Source: Petaurus breviceps papuanus
Taxonomy: Eukaryota; Chordata; Mammalia; Diprotodontia; Petauridae
DNA: 64,000 nucleotides
NCBI GenBank assembly: GCA_028583685.1
Contig: JAMXIF010000045.1
Location: 10,200,935 to 10,264,934, forward strand
Direction: 5' to 3'
Below the pieces are notes generated by a model. That model searched no databases, was not told where the DNA came from, and was given only the letters and a program-made list of their open reading frames with translations. Each line of letters starts with the position of its first letter. The first letter of the stretch is position 1. Positions 10,819 through 20,795 of this stretch are shown in pieces. Made by a program: the position numbers and the translations under genes.

Positions 10819-11050
10819 GGATAAAATACAACCCCCACCCCCAACGGGCTTGATTTGAAAGCCCTTTACAATCTGGCTCCAACTACCTTTCAAACTTCAT
10901 CTATATTTTAACCAAATTGGATTACCAACTGTTCATTGAGTTCGACTGATCGCCTCTTAGCTCTGAGCATCTCCTCAGTCTATCCCTCATACCTGGAATG
11001 TGGCTGCCTTTATCTTCCTCTTTCCAATTCTCCAATTTAGAGACAGACAT
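10819..11050 (+). mobile_element. L2 LINE, right part of the split copy
   Basis: Resumes with 'gaaagccctttacaatctgg' and 'ctccaactacctttcaaact', directly continuing the L2 order from 9796. Confidence 0.82.
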
Positions 11051-11690
11051 GACACAAGAACCTGTTCTAGCTTTATCCATCATGTCTTTCTTCTGCAAAC
11101 AGAGATATGAAAGTATTTGCAGGCCAGGTACCTGCAACTTGGGTTTTTTTCCCCTTCCATCATCTCTGGAGAACTTGTGTGCTGCAGGGCTCCATCTGGT
11201 TCTGTAATAAAACATAAATTATTAAAACTATAAAATATTGATGAACTGTTCTATAAAACAAGGGGACTTTAGAGTATTGATTATGAATTGAGAAAGTCGT
11301 AATGAGTTCCAGGAGGAAAAACAATCAGAAAATGATTGTGCTTTGTAGTCCCTCCTCAGCAGCTCCCGAGAGATCAGAGATAAATGTAATATGAGGTTAC
11401 GCTTGCCTTATCTGGCCCCACTGTCATCTTGTGAGTTCCACATGGTACATTTAATATCCTAACCTCTGCATTAACTGCCTATGCCTTCAAGAGAAAAAGG
11501 CTCTGTCATTGAAGGAGACAAAACATTTCAAGAAGAAAAGCATGTACTTTGTTTAGGGAAAGTGGAAACTTGGTTTGTCTTTGTGAGATCAGAAGGTTAG
11601 CACCCCAGATGTTTTTTAATGATAGTGTTTGTGATGAACCTATATTATCTCAAATAAAACAAAGCTTTTCAGAATGTTGTATCATAGCAA
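11051..11690. other. Repeat-poor interval, no gene seen
   Basis: No recognised repeat. The segment 11335-11480 contains GATA-type (TATCTGG, AGATAA) and AT-rich cores and could be conserved non-coding DNA. The 97-codon minus-strand and 71-codon plus-strand ORFs are unsupported. Confidence 0.45.
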
Positions 11691-11800
11691 ATAGAATGTT
11701 AGTGCTGGGAGGAGTCTTAGAATATAAAGCAGAGTATCTGGGAGCGACCTTAGAACATATATAGAATGTTAGAGCTAAGTGGGGCCTTAAAATGATTCTA
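11690..11800 (-). repeat. MIR3-tail-like unit repeated about twice
   Basis: The phrase 'gaatgttagtgctgggagga' at about 11694 recurs as 'agaatgttagagctaagtgg' at about 11763, and between them lies 'gagcgaccttagaacatata'. It resembles the degenerate array at 30.8-32.2 kb. Confidence 0.65.
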
Positions 11801-11929
11801 CTCCCTTACCCCCTTATTGTCAAGATTAGAAAACTGTTTTTTCCCCGGTGTTGTATATTTGATAAGCATGGGAAATTATAGTTTGTGAAGAACTGAAAAT
11901 GACGATGGTGGCTGCAACACCTTAGAAAT

Positions 11930-12312
11930 GAATAATGAAGGAGAAGAATAGTAAAGGGTGTCCTCAAAGAAAGATGTTATGAAAAAATTGGGTTGTTCAT
12001 GTGGTAAGGAGAGGGGGTAATAGATGGATGTCCCATATGCCTCCTTGGTAACCTCATGAGGGCAAGAGTAAGCAATGAAGGCAATAGCATCATATTGGAT
12101 GAAATTTCTATGACAAACTTGTGGCAAGATGTGGGGAAGAATTGTACAAGATAGAAACACATAAATGTGTTGAATCCATATAAGGGAATATCCACATTAA
12201 TGAGACCCGAGACTCATTGAAATATGTGAAGATGAGGTTGAATTAATACTTGAGACAAGATTGAGGATCCAAATCTATTGACTCAACTAAGCTCAATTCA
12301 ACAAACACTTAA
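11930..12312 (+). mobile_element. RTE-like LINE, ORF C-terminal remnant
   Basis: In the frame that opens near 11980 the translation reads NWVVHVVRRGGNRWMSHMPPW, then PHEGKSKQ and NFYDKLVARCGEELYKIE with intervening stops. This resembles the W-x-GH-V-x-R-x-DNRW ... W-x-P signature at the C-terminus of RTE-clade LINE proteins. The piece is decayed (at least three in-frame stops) and short. The call rests on one motif and needs a protein search. Confidence 0.55.
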
Positions 12313-12317
12313 GAATA

Positions 12318-12745
12318 TTGTTGTTCATCCTTCATTTTCAAGGAGGACCAATGGAATCCTGGGGTAATGTCTTGACTCATGAATTGTATTTAAATGAGGC
12401 AGAGTTGTACAGCATCATCAACTTGATTCTCTCTTCCAGCATCATTGAAGTCCAGGGCCAAGACAAAAGACAAGACCACCAGCTATGGCCCAGGATGCAG
12501 TGGATGACCTTGGCATCTTCAATGTCTGACCAAGCTCTAAGCACTCTACAGCACCTACTTTAGGCTCCTCTGTGGCTGTTTTTCTCATCTGACCATTCTG
12601 CTGAGGGAAGTTTTCACATGCTTGGAGTTAACACCCCCTAACTCACTGATGGGTTTGAGGCCTGTCAGTTACCCTCAACCTGGTTTAGCTGTTCTGATGA
12701 GACAATTTTTACTGGAGTATGGCCACTGCATGCGCTACAGCTTCT
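12318..12745 (+). mobile_element. Marsupial interspersed repeat, left part (split)
   Basis: Begins 'ttgttcatccttcattttca', then 'gtcttgactcatgaattgta', 'cccaggatgcagtggatgac', 'cttggcatcttcaatgtctg' and 'tggtttagctgttctgatga'. I recognise this as a dispersed marsupial repeat but do not assert its library name. It is cut at gctacagcttct (12734-12745) by the HAL1-like insertion and resumes at 16347. Confidence 0.8.
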
Positions 12746-12764
12746 ATATTTTTAAATTTTTTAA

Positions 12765-13090
12765 ACATTTATTTTTAGTTTTCAATATTCATTTCCACAA
12801 CATTTTGAGTGAAAAATTTTCTCCCCATCTTTCCCTACCCTCACTCCAAGATAGAAAGCATACTGAATACTGCTTCCCTCAATCTGCTTTCTCTTATATT
12901 CTCCCCCATCCCCCTCTTTCTTTTCTTAATTAAAAATATTTATTTATTTTTAGTTTTCAACATTAATTTCCATAGCATTTTGAGTTACATTGTTTTCTCC
13001 CCATCTTTCCCCTACCCCACCCAAAAATAGCAAGCCTACTGAATACCCCTTCCCCCAATCTGTTGTCTCTTACATCCTCCCTCATCACCT
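12765..13090 (-). repeat. Tandem duplication of the HAL1-like 3' tail
   Basis: The terminal block occurs twice: 'atttatttttagttttcaat' at about 12768 and 'tttatttttagttttcaaca' at about 12943. Each is followed by 'tttctccccatctttcccta'-like sequence and then 'aatctgctttctctta' or 'aatctgttgtctctta'. The unit is about 170-175 bp. Confidence 0.85.
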
Positions 13091-14399
13091 CCCTAACTTT
13101 GTAGTAGGGAAAAATCGGTTTCTATACTCCAGTACCTATATATCTTATTTCCCAGTTGCATGTAAAAAAACAATTTTTTAAACATTTGCTTTTAAAACTT
13201 TGATTTCCAATTTTTTCCCTTCTTCCCTCCTCACCTACACCCACTGGAAAGATAAGCAGTTGTGCATGTGTAGTTACCCACATCATTTCCATAGTAGTTA
13301 TATTGTGAAAGGCTAACTATATCTCCCTCTATCCTATCCCACCCCCCACTTATTCTATTTTCTCCATTGACCCTATCCCTTTTAAAAAATGTTTGTTTCT
13401 AACTACCCTCTGCCCCAATCTGCCCTCCCTTCTATCATCCCCACTCTTATCCCTATGCCCCCATTTTCCTGTAGGGTAAGATACCCAATTGAGTGGGTGT
13501 GTTATTCCCTCCTGAAGCCAAATTCAACGAGAATCAGGTTGTCCCATTCCCTTTCACCTTCTTGTTCTTCCCCTACATTGTAACAGTTTTCTCTTGCCTC
13601 TTTTATATGAGATAATTTACCCTAATCTATCTCTTCCTTTCTCCTTCTCAAAATAAATTACTCTCTCACCTGTTAATTTTATTTTTTAGATATCATCCTT
13701 TCATATTCAACTCGTCCTGCGCCCTCTGTCTATGTATACATGAATATGCATATTCCCATACTCACATGCATATTTATTTACGTATACACCATCCCATATA
13801 AACATATATATGTACATATACATATATATATATATATTCCCTTCAACTATCCTCATACTGAGAAAAATGTTGTGAGTTACAAATTATCATTTTCCATGTG
13901 GGAATATAAATAGTTCAACTTTAATAAGTTCCTTATGATTGCTTTTTCCTGTTTACCTTCTCATGCTTCTCTTGCTTCTTGTATTTGAAAGTCAAATTTT
14001 CTGTTCAGCTCTGTCTTTTTCATCAAGAGTACTTGAAAGTCCTCTCTTTCACTGAATGACCATATTTTCCCCTGAAACATTATACTCAGCTTTGCTGGGT
14101 AGGTGATTCATGGTTTTAATCATAGCTCCTTCGACCTCCTGAATATCATATTCCAAGCTATTCTATCCCTTAGTGTAGAGGCAGCTATATTTTGTGTTAT
14201 CCTGATTGTGTTTCCACAATACTTAAATTGTTTCTTCCAGATAGCTTGTAATATTTTCTCCTTGAACTGGTAACTGTGGAATTTGGCTATGATATTATTA
14301 GGAGTTTTCTTTTTGGGATCTTTTTCAACAGGTGATCAGTGAATTCTATCAATTTTTATTTTGCCCTCTGGTTCTAAAATATCAGATCAACTTTCCTTG

Positions 14400-15063
14400 A
14401 GAATTTCTTGAAGGATGATTTCCAGACTGTTTTTTTTGATCATGGCTTTCAGGTAGTCCAATAAATTTTTGCATTATCTCCCCTGGATCTATTTTCTAGG
14501 TCAATAGATCTGGATCAGAATCTCTTTTACAGTCACATATCTCCAATGAAATATTTCACATTGCCTTCTATTTTTAAAATTTGTTTGAATCTGTTTCATA
14601 ATATCTCGATTTCTCAAAAAGTCATTAGCTTCCATTTTCTCCAATGTAATTCTGAAGAAATTATTCTCTTCAGTGACTTTTTGAAATTCCTTATCCATCT
14701 GGACAATTTTTTTAAAGGCATTCTTCTCCTCATTGGCTATTTGAGCCTCTTTTGCCATTTGAGTCAGTCTATTTTTAAGGTGTTATTTTCTTCAGTATTT
14801 TGAGGGGTCTCCTTTAGCAGGCTGTTAACTCACTTTTCATGATTTTATTTCATCATTCTCGTTTCTCTTCCCAATTTTTCTTCCACTTCTCTTACTTGAT
14901 TTTCTAAATTCTTCTTGAGCTCCTCCATGTCCTGTAATCAATTCACATTTTTCTTGGAAGCTTTTAATGCAGGAGTTTTGACTTTGTTGACTTCTTCTAG
15001 TTCCATGCTTTTTGTCCCTAAAAAGGATTCTATGGTCTGATTGTTCTTCCTTTGCTTGCTCAT
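14400..15063 (-). pseudogene. ORF1 remnant of the HAL1-like element
   Basis: The start at 15063 reads MSKQRKNNQTIESFLGTKSM on the minus strand, the N-terminus of marsupial L1-type ORF1p. Further along, a frame gives AKEAQIANEEKNAF followed by MDKEFQKVTEENNFFRITLE (minus, 14501-14758). This heptad-rich segment fits the ORF1p coiled coil that trimerises the RNA-binding protein. In-frame stops occur (the first after about 42 codons), so it is not functional. The overlapping 139-codon ORF at 14837-15256 is in another frame and is not the ORF1 product. Confidence 0.8.
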
Positions 15064-15574
15064 CTTGCCAGCCAATTTCTTGACTTTTGAGCTCTTTGCC
15101 ACAGTAGAACTCTGCTTCCAGGGTGGAGAAATCCATGTCCCAAATTACTGGGGTTTTCTCAAATGTTGTCAGAGCTATGAGGAGGGCTCCCTCTCTATAG
15201 ACACCCCAAGTTCTGCCACACTGGCCACAACCCCCAGGACCACCACCCAAGACCATGATCCAGATCCAAGCAGGTCAAAGCAAGAGCAATTACCCTCTGA
15301 ATGGTCACTTGGTCCCCCTACAATCTGCTGGAAAGGAGCTCAGGAGGCAGCCATGGGGCTACAGCTGAGGCCAGAACACCTCCTTCACCTGTCACACCAA
15401 AGACAGGGGCCAGAGTGTGCTCTCCTGTCACCCAGTTCCAATGGAGTTCCCCACTGACCTTTTACTTTTTCTTTGGTCTTTATGGGTTGATAAGTCTGGA
15501 AACTTCCATAGCTGCTGGTGATTCACTCTCCTGTAGTCTGCTCAAGTCAGTCTGTGCCACTGGTTGGGGCTGTC

Positions 15575-16113
15575 TGTATCAGCAATGCCATATTCACAAT
15601 GCCTATAGAGATTACAAATATGTTGATATAATTATCCATTACAAAATATGTCATGTTTGCCATATGAGGAAATAAACTAGAAAATTTATTAAGATACCAA
15701 AAGACTGAGTCCCAAAACCAGAAAGTGAAAGCCATCAGAGTAGTTATGATATTGGCACAGGTAGATAAAGTAGAAAGCACCCACATTTTCAAGCCTTTAA
15801 AACAGAACAGGCTACCTCAGGCAAAGGTCCTCCTCTCCCCACACACAGCAACCACCCAGCGTCCTGGAAGCGCGCTCCCAGCAGCTCCGGCCCCTGGCAG
15901 TCCTCAGCAGGAGTCCTTAGCAGAAAGTCCTTAGCAGTCATAACTCAAAAAGGGCTTCGCGCTGCCACTGCCTCTGCTGCTGCCGCCGTCACCACCACCG
16001 CCAGCCAACGCAGGAACGCTAGCTTGGCTTCCGCTTCCTCTTGCTCCGCCCCTTCCTGCTACATCAGCACGTCCATGGGGCATGGAAGATCTTTAAATCC
16101 CATAACCCTTACA
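15575..16113 (-). mobile_element. Solo LTR, family B copy 2 (endogenous retrovirus fossil)
   Basis: A 539-bp LTR with TG...CA ends. The exact 5-bp target duplication ctgtc lies at 15570-15574 and 16114-16118, within the 5' UTR of the HAL1-like element. On the minus strand it has an AATAAA signal near 15692 and, in its 5' (U3) part, a GC-box-like GGGGCGGAGC near 16043-16053. It retains many CpGs between 15955 and 16075, which argues for a fairly recent insertion. No internal retroviral region is present. Confidence 0.92.
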
Positions 16114-16346
16114 CTGTCCCAGATCTCAGACCACGTAGCTCATGCAGGACTGCACTTGGCTCCCAGTGTGCTGTGATAGACCTTTCTTATCTACCTGCCA
16201 GTCTGCCTTCAGCAGGAGATTTCTCTCTATCACTCTGTGGGTTCTTGAGCTCTAAAATTTGGTTAGAGTTATATTTTACATTATATTGGAGGTGGTTGCA
16301 GTGGGAGCTCATACCAAGTTCCTGCCTCCACTCTGCCATCTTGAGT

Positions 16347-16475
16347 GCTACAGCTTCTTGAAGCCATAAGAGAGAGTTGGGTGACAGGAGGACATCAAAA
16401 GTGGATGAACAGCCCTGAAAAGGGCTACCAATAGAGGTGTCAATTCTCCCTGAACACCCCATATGCTTCACTTAA
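16347..16475 (+). mobile_element. Marsupial interspersed repeat, right part
   Basis: Continues the repeat from 12745: 'gctacagcttcttgaagcca', 'agagagttgggtgacaggag', 'gaacagccctgaaaagggct'. Confidence 0.75.
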
Positions 16476-16479
16476 GAAT

Positions 16480-16700
16480 ACTCTATCTGGTTCTTTGAGG
16501 GAGAGAGAACTTTCATATATCTCATTAACTTTACCTGTTGAGGTTTGCAAAGCTCTTTCCTCACAACAACCTTGTAAGGTAGACAGAGTCCATACCACCT
16601 TAGCTCTCTCTCCATTTAGAGGCCTGACTGCCTCAGCAGGGCATGGGCCCCCATCCCATGGCTTATTGTGTAGTAAACCCCACTCTAAGGCAACAGGATG
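16480..16700 (-). mobile_element. Diverged MIR fragment
   Basis: Has 'ggtttgcaaagctctttcct' and 'cacaacaaccttgtaaggta', the reversed CORE of MIR-type SINEs. The body after it is poorly preserved. Confidence 0.6.
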
Positions 16701-16732
16701 TGAGCAGCTTTCCTTTTCACCAGGAATTTTTA

Positions 16733-16770
16733 ATGTGTGTGTGTGTGTGTGTGTGTATGTTTGTGTCTGT
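16733..16770. repeat. (TG)n microsatellite
   Basis: About 15 uninterrupted TG units followed by variants. Confidence 0.95.
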
Positions 16771-17014
16771 GTGAATGCACATGCCTGATGGACCCCTCTG
16801 GAAAGATGGTAAAGCCTATGGACTCCTCAGAATCATGTTTTGAAAGGCATAAAGTAAGATAGATAGTATTGCAAAGGAAACCACTTGTATTAAATACAGA
16901 TACCAACTTTTCTTTTTTTTAGGGGAACATGGAGAGCAGGTTAATAACCTTCTATTCTTGTCTCTAGAGTTCAAGGTAAGAAGTCTCCAGCAGTGCCAAA
17001 GGATGCATTCTTAC

Positions 17015-17392
17015 TCACTAAAGTTGAGTCAGTTTTCTCTTTGCACTGGAAATCCCCTGGGTTTGGAATGCCCCCTCTCCTTACCTCTGCCTCAGAGTCC
17101 CCTCTATTCTTCCAAGAGAAAGTTCAAGGCCCATCTTCTATATGTAGCCTACGCCATCCCCTCCCCACCAGCTCCTTCTAGTTCCCTCCCTTCCTAACCC
17201 TCTTGGATTTAACTATTTTTTATTTATCCCTTTAAAATTATTCCATATTTACGTATAAGTGTCCTTGCTGTCTCTGCTGCTAGAAAATTAACTGCTTGAG
17301 GGCAGGAATTGTTTCATCTAGGGTTTTTGTATCTCCAGCCCCTGACACAAACAGTTATCTAATAAAAGTTTTTTGATTGATTTTAATCAACA
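17015..17392 (+). mobile_element. L2 LINE 3' end
   Basis: L2 ORF end/3' UTR: 'aaagttcaaggcccatcttc', then 'aaaattaactgcttgagggc', 'ttgtatctccagcccctgac' and 'ataaaagttttttgattga'. Confidence 0.85.
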
Positions 17393-17463
17393 TTATAATT
17401 GATTCCTTGAAGACTCAGCTTTTTTTCTGGCTACAACTGTTGACACCACAAAGGCCTAGTTCA

Positions 17464-17525
17464 TACATACACATATATACACATGTATACATATATGTAT
17501 TTGTGTATGTGTATGTGTATATGTA
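17464..17525. repeat. (CATA)n/(TATG)n microsatellite
   Basis: Alternating purine-pyrimidine CATA units pass into TATG units, giving an imperfect palindrome. Confidence 0.85.
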
Positions 17526-17860
17526 GTGGGCTAGCATGTTTTGGAGCTTGAACCCAAAAGCCTAGGAATGTTAGGGGAACAGAGGACGGTGTAGCAGAGG
17601 TTATAGTTAGTTTTAGAGAAGAGTCAATCTGGGCCATTTTTTGCTAAATAAATAGGGGCTGGATTGGAGGGAAAGCTAAAGGCATAGAATGAGTAGCTTA
17701 AGAGAAGAATCACATCTCCTGATGGAGGAAACAAGCTAAATGGATTTCAGCACCTTGGAAAAAATCCCATCCTCCCTGTACTAGTTACAGTCCTCATTCC
17801 AACTCAGAGATCTTCCCATCATACCTGGTTCCCTAATTTATGGGCCACCGACATTGCCTG
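17526..17860. other. No gene seen
   Basis: Unassigned sequence between a microsatellite and a MIR. I see no coding signal. Confidence 0.45.
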
Positions 17861-17861
17861 G

Positions 17862-18066
17862 TATCTAATAATAATAACTCACATTTCTAAAATACTTTGA
17901 GGTTCACAAAGTTCTTTCTCCCTCTGGCATAAGTCCTGAAAGTCTTGCTCTTCCCATTATGCAGATGGGAAAACTGAGACACAGCACTAGCCTGCCCAAG
18001 ATTCCAAGTCTAGTCTCTTGACTCCAAGCACAGGGCTCTTTTCAGTACACCATGCTTCCTCACAGG
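17862..18066 (-). mobile_element. MIR-type SINE
   Basis: Reverse CORE 'aatactttgaggttcacaaa', 'attatgcagatgggaaaact' and 'ggctcttttcagtacaccat' in order. Confidence 0.8.
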
Positions 18067-18214
18067 CCCCTCCAAGCTGTGGTAAATTTAATAACTTAAT
18101 AACAGATACATTAATAATTTGAATGGTGAACAAAAATCAATGCTACATTAATGAACCAATAACAAATTATTGTAGCTATCTTATGGAACTGCAATTGCTT
18201 ATCATATTAATGGA
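18067..18214. other. AT-rich unique segment
   Basis: Contains ATTAAT, AATAAT and CAATTG-like cores with no repeat match. It is a weak non-coding conservation candidate. Confidence 0.35.
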
Positions 18215-18520
18215 GCTAACTGTTCCATTCCATTCAAGCATGGAGGTGGGAGAAAGGGCAGAGTGAGAACAAAACCAGTAAGTAATCCAGTTACAGTGGG
18301 ATGCAGTATACATGAAAAGCAATGCCAAGAGGAAGAAGGGTAATGTCAGAGATGCATTTGAGACCCCAAATAACAAGAATTGGAATTTTATCCCAGAAGC
18401 AACTGAGAGACACTGATGCCTTTTTAGCAGGGGGTGACATGTTCAGACCTGTGACCAGGGAATGCTATTTTGATAAAGAAGAGATCAGAGAAGCAAGAGA
18501 TTAAAAACTCTAGAATTTAG
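18215..18520 (+). mobile_element. Ancient mammalian interspersed repeat, copy 1
   Basis: Phrases 'agcatggaggtgggagaaag', 'gtaagtaatccagttacagt', 'gaattttatcccagaagcaa' and 'ggggtgacatgttcagacct' match a repeat I know from mammalian genomes but cannot name. Related pieces lie at 18895-19285 and 40740-41072. The 60-codon ORF here is not a gene. Confidence 0.55.
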
Positions 18521-18594
18521 GTCTCGTGTTTCTTTCAAAACTATGCTCAGTTCTTTGAGCTGATCTTAAGTCCTTTCCCCAATTTCATGACATG

Positions 18595-18894
18595 TATTTA
18601 TTTTCTATGTCTCTAAGTATGTATATGCTAACCTGAAAATTATGTATAACATATACACATTAAGTTATTTACATAATATTAAATAATTATGTTATATTAT
18701 TATATAATAATCATATCACATTATATATAATTTGTATAAATATATTGTATTATATTTTATATAACTTATAATTATAACATATAAATTAATAACAATATCA
18801 ATGAATAACATTTGACCACTCTTCTAATATAACAAATGTAATTGCATTATATATTAATGTATAACATATACATACTACATATGTTTATTTACAT
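18595..18894. repeat. AT-rich low-complexity island
   Basis: Dominated by irregular TATA/ATAT/TTATAA words with almost no G or C. Many short self-complementary segments are expected. Confidence 0.9.
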
Positions 18895-19285
18895 GGTAAG
18901 GAGGAGAACTAAGAAGACTAGAAATGTGGCCAGATTATGAAGAGCTTTGAATAGCACACAGGTGTTAGGAAGCAATGGGAGTTTTTTGAGTAGGTTGGGG
19001 ATGACGTGACTAGTAGTGAGATGAGTATGGGACGCTAAATTGGAGATGTCCAAGCAGTTGGTGATGTGGGACTGTAGATCAGAAAAGACACTGGGCTTGT
19101 ATATCTAATCTACATTTGTTAATTGATTGCACAGGTATTGTGATTGAACTTGTGATAGCTGATGAGTTCACCATAGAAAGCATAATAAGAAGAGGACTCA
19201 GGACAGAGTCTTGGGGGATATAGCCCGTTATTGGGTGTACCCTGCAGGAGGATCCAGCAAGGGATGCCAATGACAGCTGTTGTCT
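18895..19285 (+). mobile_element. Ancient mammalian interspersed repeat, copy 2
   Basis: 'gccagattatgaagagcttt', 'gaatagcacacaggtgttag', 'ggagatgtccaagcagttgg' and 'gaggactcaggacagagtct' belong to the same family as 18215-18520, but cover a more 3' part. Confidence 0.55.
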
Positions 19286-19299
19286 AATTCAGAGTTTCC

Positions 19300-19385
19300 T
19301 TTATTACTATTATTACTTTATTTTTATATTTTATTTACTTTTGCTATATTGTATCATTTATTTACTTTAATACTATTATTACCTC
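19300..19385. repeat. (TTA)-rich low-complexity tract
   Basis: Repeated TTATTACTATTATTAC-like words. Confidence 0.8.
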
Positions 19386-19879
19386 TTACCCAAACTTCTA
19401 AGATTCACAATTTCTTTGTGAGTTCCTTATTTGCCCCACATCCTTTTACTTAATATCTATGCCTTCTCACTCTATTTTCAAGATCCCCCTACACACTGGA
19501 AGATGAGATTTAACAAGTAGAGACAGGCTCCTATCAAAACTGGAAGCAGTTTATCTGGAGGAATTAATCTTCGAGCCCTTTTTAGTATCTATTCTATGAC
19601 CAGTAATCACAGATATATCTTTGTCCCTACCCCTACCATCGACTTTATCCTCATTTATTCCCAAGTTCCAGATTGTCTTTTCTCCACTCTCTCTCCCATA
19701 CATAAAGCCATCTATCTTTTCCCTCTCTTTTAGTGGACAATCCTGCCTCCCCTTGCAGTGGTTTCACCTGCTTTGAGCCTAGCTCAGTGAATGTACAGCC
19801 TTCCTCCCCCCACCCCAACTTCCCATGCTCCTTGGTCTCTTAGAATTGTCTGAAATGTGCCTATATATGTGTTTGAACC
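19386..19879. other. No gene seen; repeat-poor
   Basis: Mostly pyrimidine-biased unique sequence. I cannot assign any part of it. Confidence 0.4.
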
Positions 19880-20130
19880 TTACAGAAAATAGGTCTTTGG
19901 GAACATAAGCAGAATAGCACTCAGACTTATTCCATTTGCATTGCAATTAAGATTCGAAATCAAGTCTACAGAAAATCCCTCCCTGTTCACCCATTCTAAC
20001 AAGTAATTAGGCCTTTAATGACCAACTAATAAGAAATTCACACACACAAAAACTAACCCTCTTATTAGATGCATAATTATAGAGACACTCGCCTATTCAA
20101 TATCTTTCTTTTACAGGAGTCTATTCACCT
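19880..20130. promoter_or_regulatory. Candidate conserved non-coding element
   Basis: A repeat-free block with clustered homeodomain-type cores: 'gcattgcaattaag', 'caagtaattaggcctttaat', 'atgcataattatagag'. The composition and lack of decay signs resemble vertebrate developmental enhancers. This is inference only, since conservation cannot be seen from one sequence. Confidence 0.4.
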
Positions 20131-20234
20131 TTGCAATGTCAGCATTTGGACAGTCATTCTTTCCTGAGTGGTTCTGACCATTAAGAAGAAAATGATCTAC
20201 AAGAAAGCTTTTTGAAAAAGGTAGTACTGGAATT

Positions 20235-20795
20235 TGATCTTAGGTGACACTGAGAGAAATAGCGTCCAGGTTTGAAGAGAACATAATCTCATTGTGCTCT
20301 GCCCAAGTCAAACTACATCAGGATTATGTTCAATTTTGCCTGCCACATTTCAGGTCGTTGCTAAGCTGGAGAGCGTACAGGGATGATGAAAGGCCTTGAG
20401 ATCAAGCCCTCTCAGGATTGGTTGAAGGAAATTGGGGTGTTTAACTTGGAGAAGAGAATATAAAGGGGATATGATCGTTATTTTTAGGCATTTGAAGGTC
20501 TGTCATGAAAGAGGGCTTAATCTTTTTTTTTTTTTTTGCTTGGTCCCAAAGGGCAGAAGCAAGAGTGGGTAGAAGTGGTGAGGAGGCAGATTTAGGCTAG
20601 ATACCATGAAAAGCTTCCTAACATTAAGGGTTTTCCCATAATGCAAAGGGTAGATTTCAGATGCCTCCCCCCATAATAGTTCTTCAACAAAGGTTGGATG
20701 ACCACTTGTCAGGGTTGGTGGGGAGGTAATTCTTTTCTAGTTACAAAATGGTCACTGGGGTCCCTTTCAACTCTGAGATTCTGTGATTCAATGAA
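20235..20795 (+). mobile_element. CR1/L3-type LINE 3' end
   Basis: Sense order of the CR1/L3 3' region: 'gtacagggatgatgaaaggc', 'ttaacttggagaagagaata', 'gaaagagggctta', 'gcttggtcccaaagggcaga', 'aaaagcttcctaacattaag', 'gatgaccacttgtcaggg', 'ggtccctttcaactctgaga'. An A/T-run at 20523-20538 interrupts it. Confidence 0.88.

Larger units (their letters stand above)
12746..16346 (-). mobile_element. HAL1-like LINE (L1 ORF1 without ORF2), nearly complete
   Basis: An antisense element of about 3.06 kb once the nested LTR is set aside. Right to left: the 5' end near 'ctgccatcttg' (reverse of the L1-type 'caagatgg' start), a GC-richer 5' UTR, ORF1 (start at 15063), the spacer that normally separates ORF1 from ORF2, and then the 3' UTR with no ORF2. 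The T-rich left end is the poly-A tail. The 12-bp duplication gctacagcttct lies at 12734-12745 and 16347-16358. L1 ORF1 linked directly to a 3' UTR is the defining layout of HAL1 elements. Confidence 0.85.

Noticed and set aside
14837-15256. 139-codon protein in the HAL1-like element
   Set aside because: It is in a different frame from ORF1 (MSKQ start at 15063) and spans the 5' UTR.
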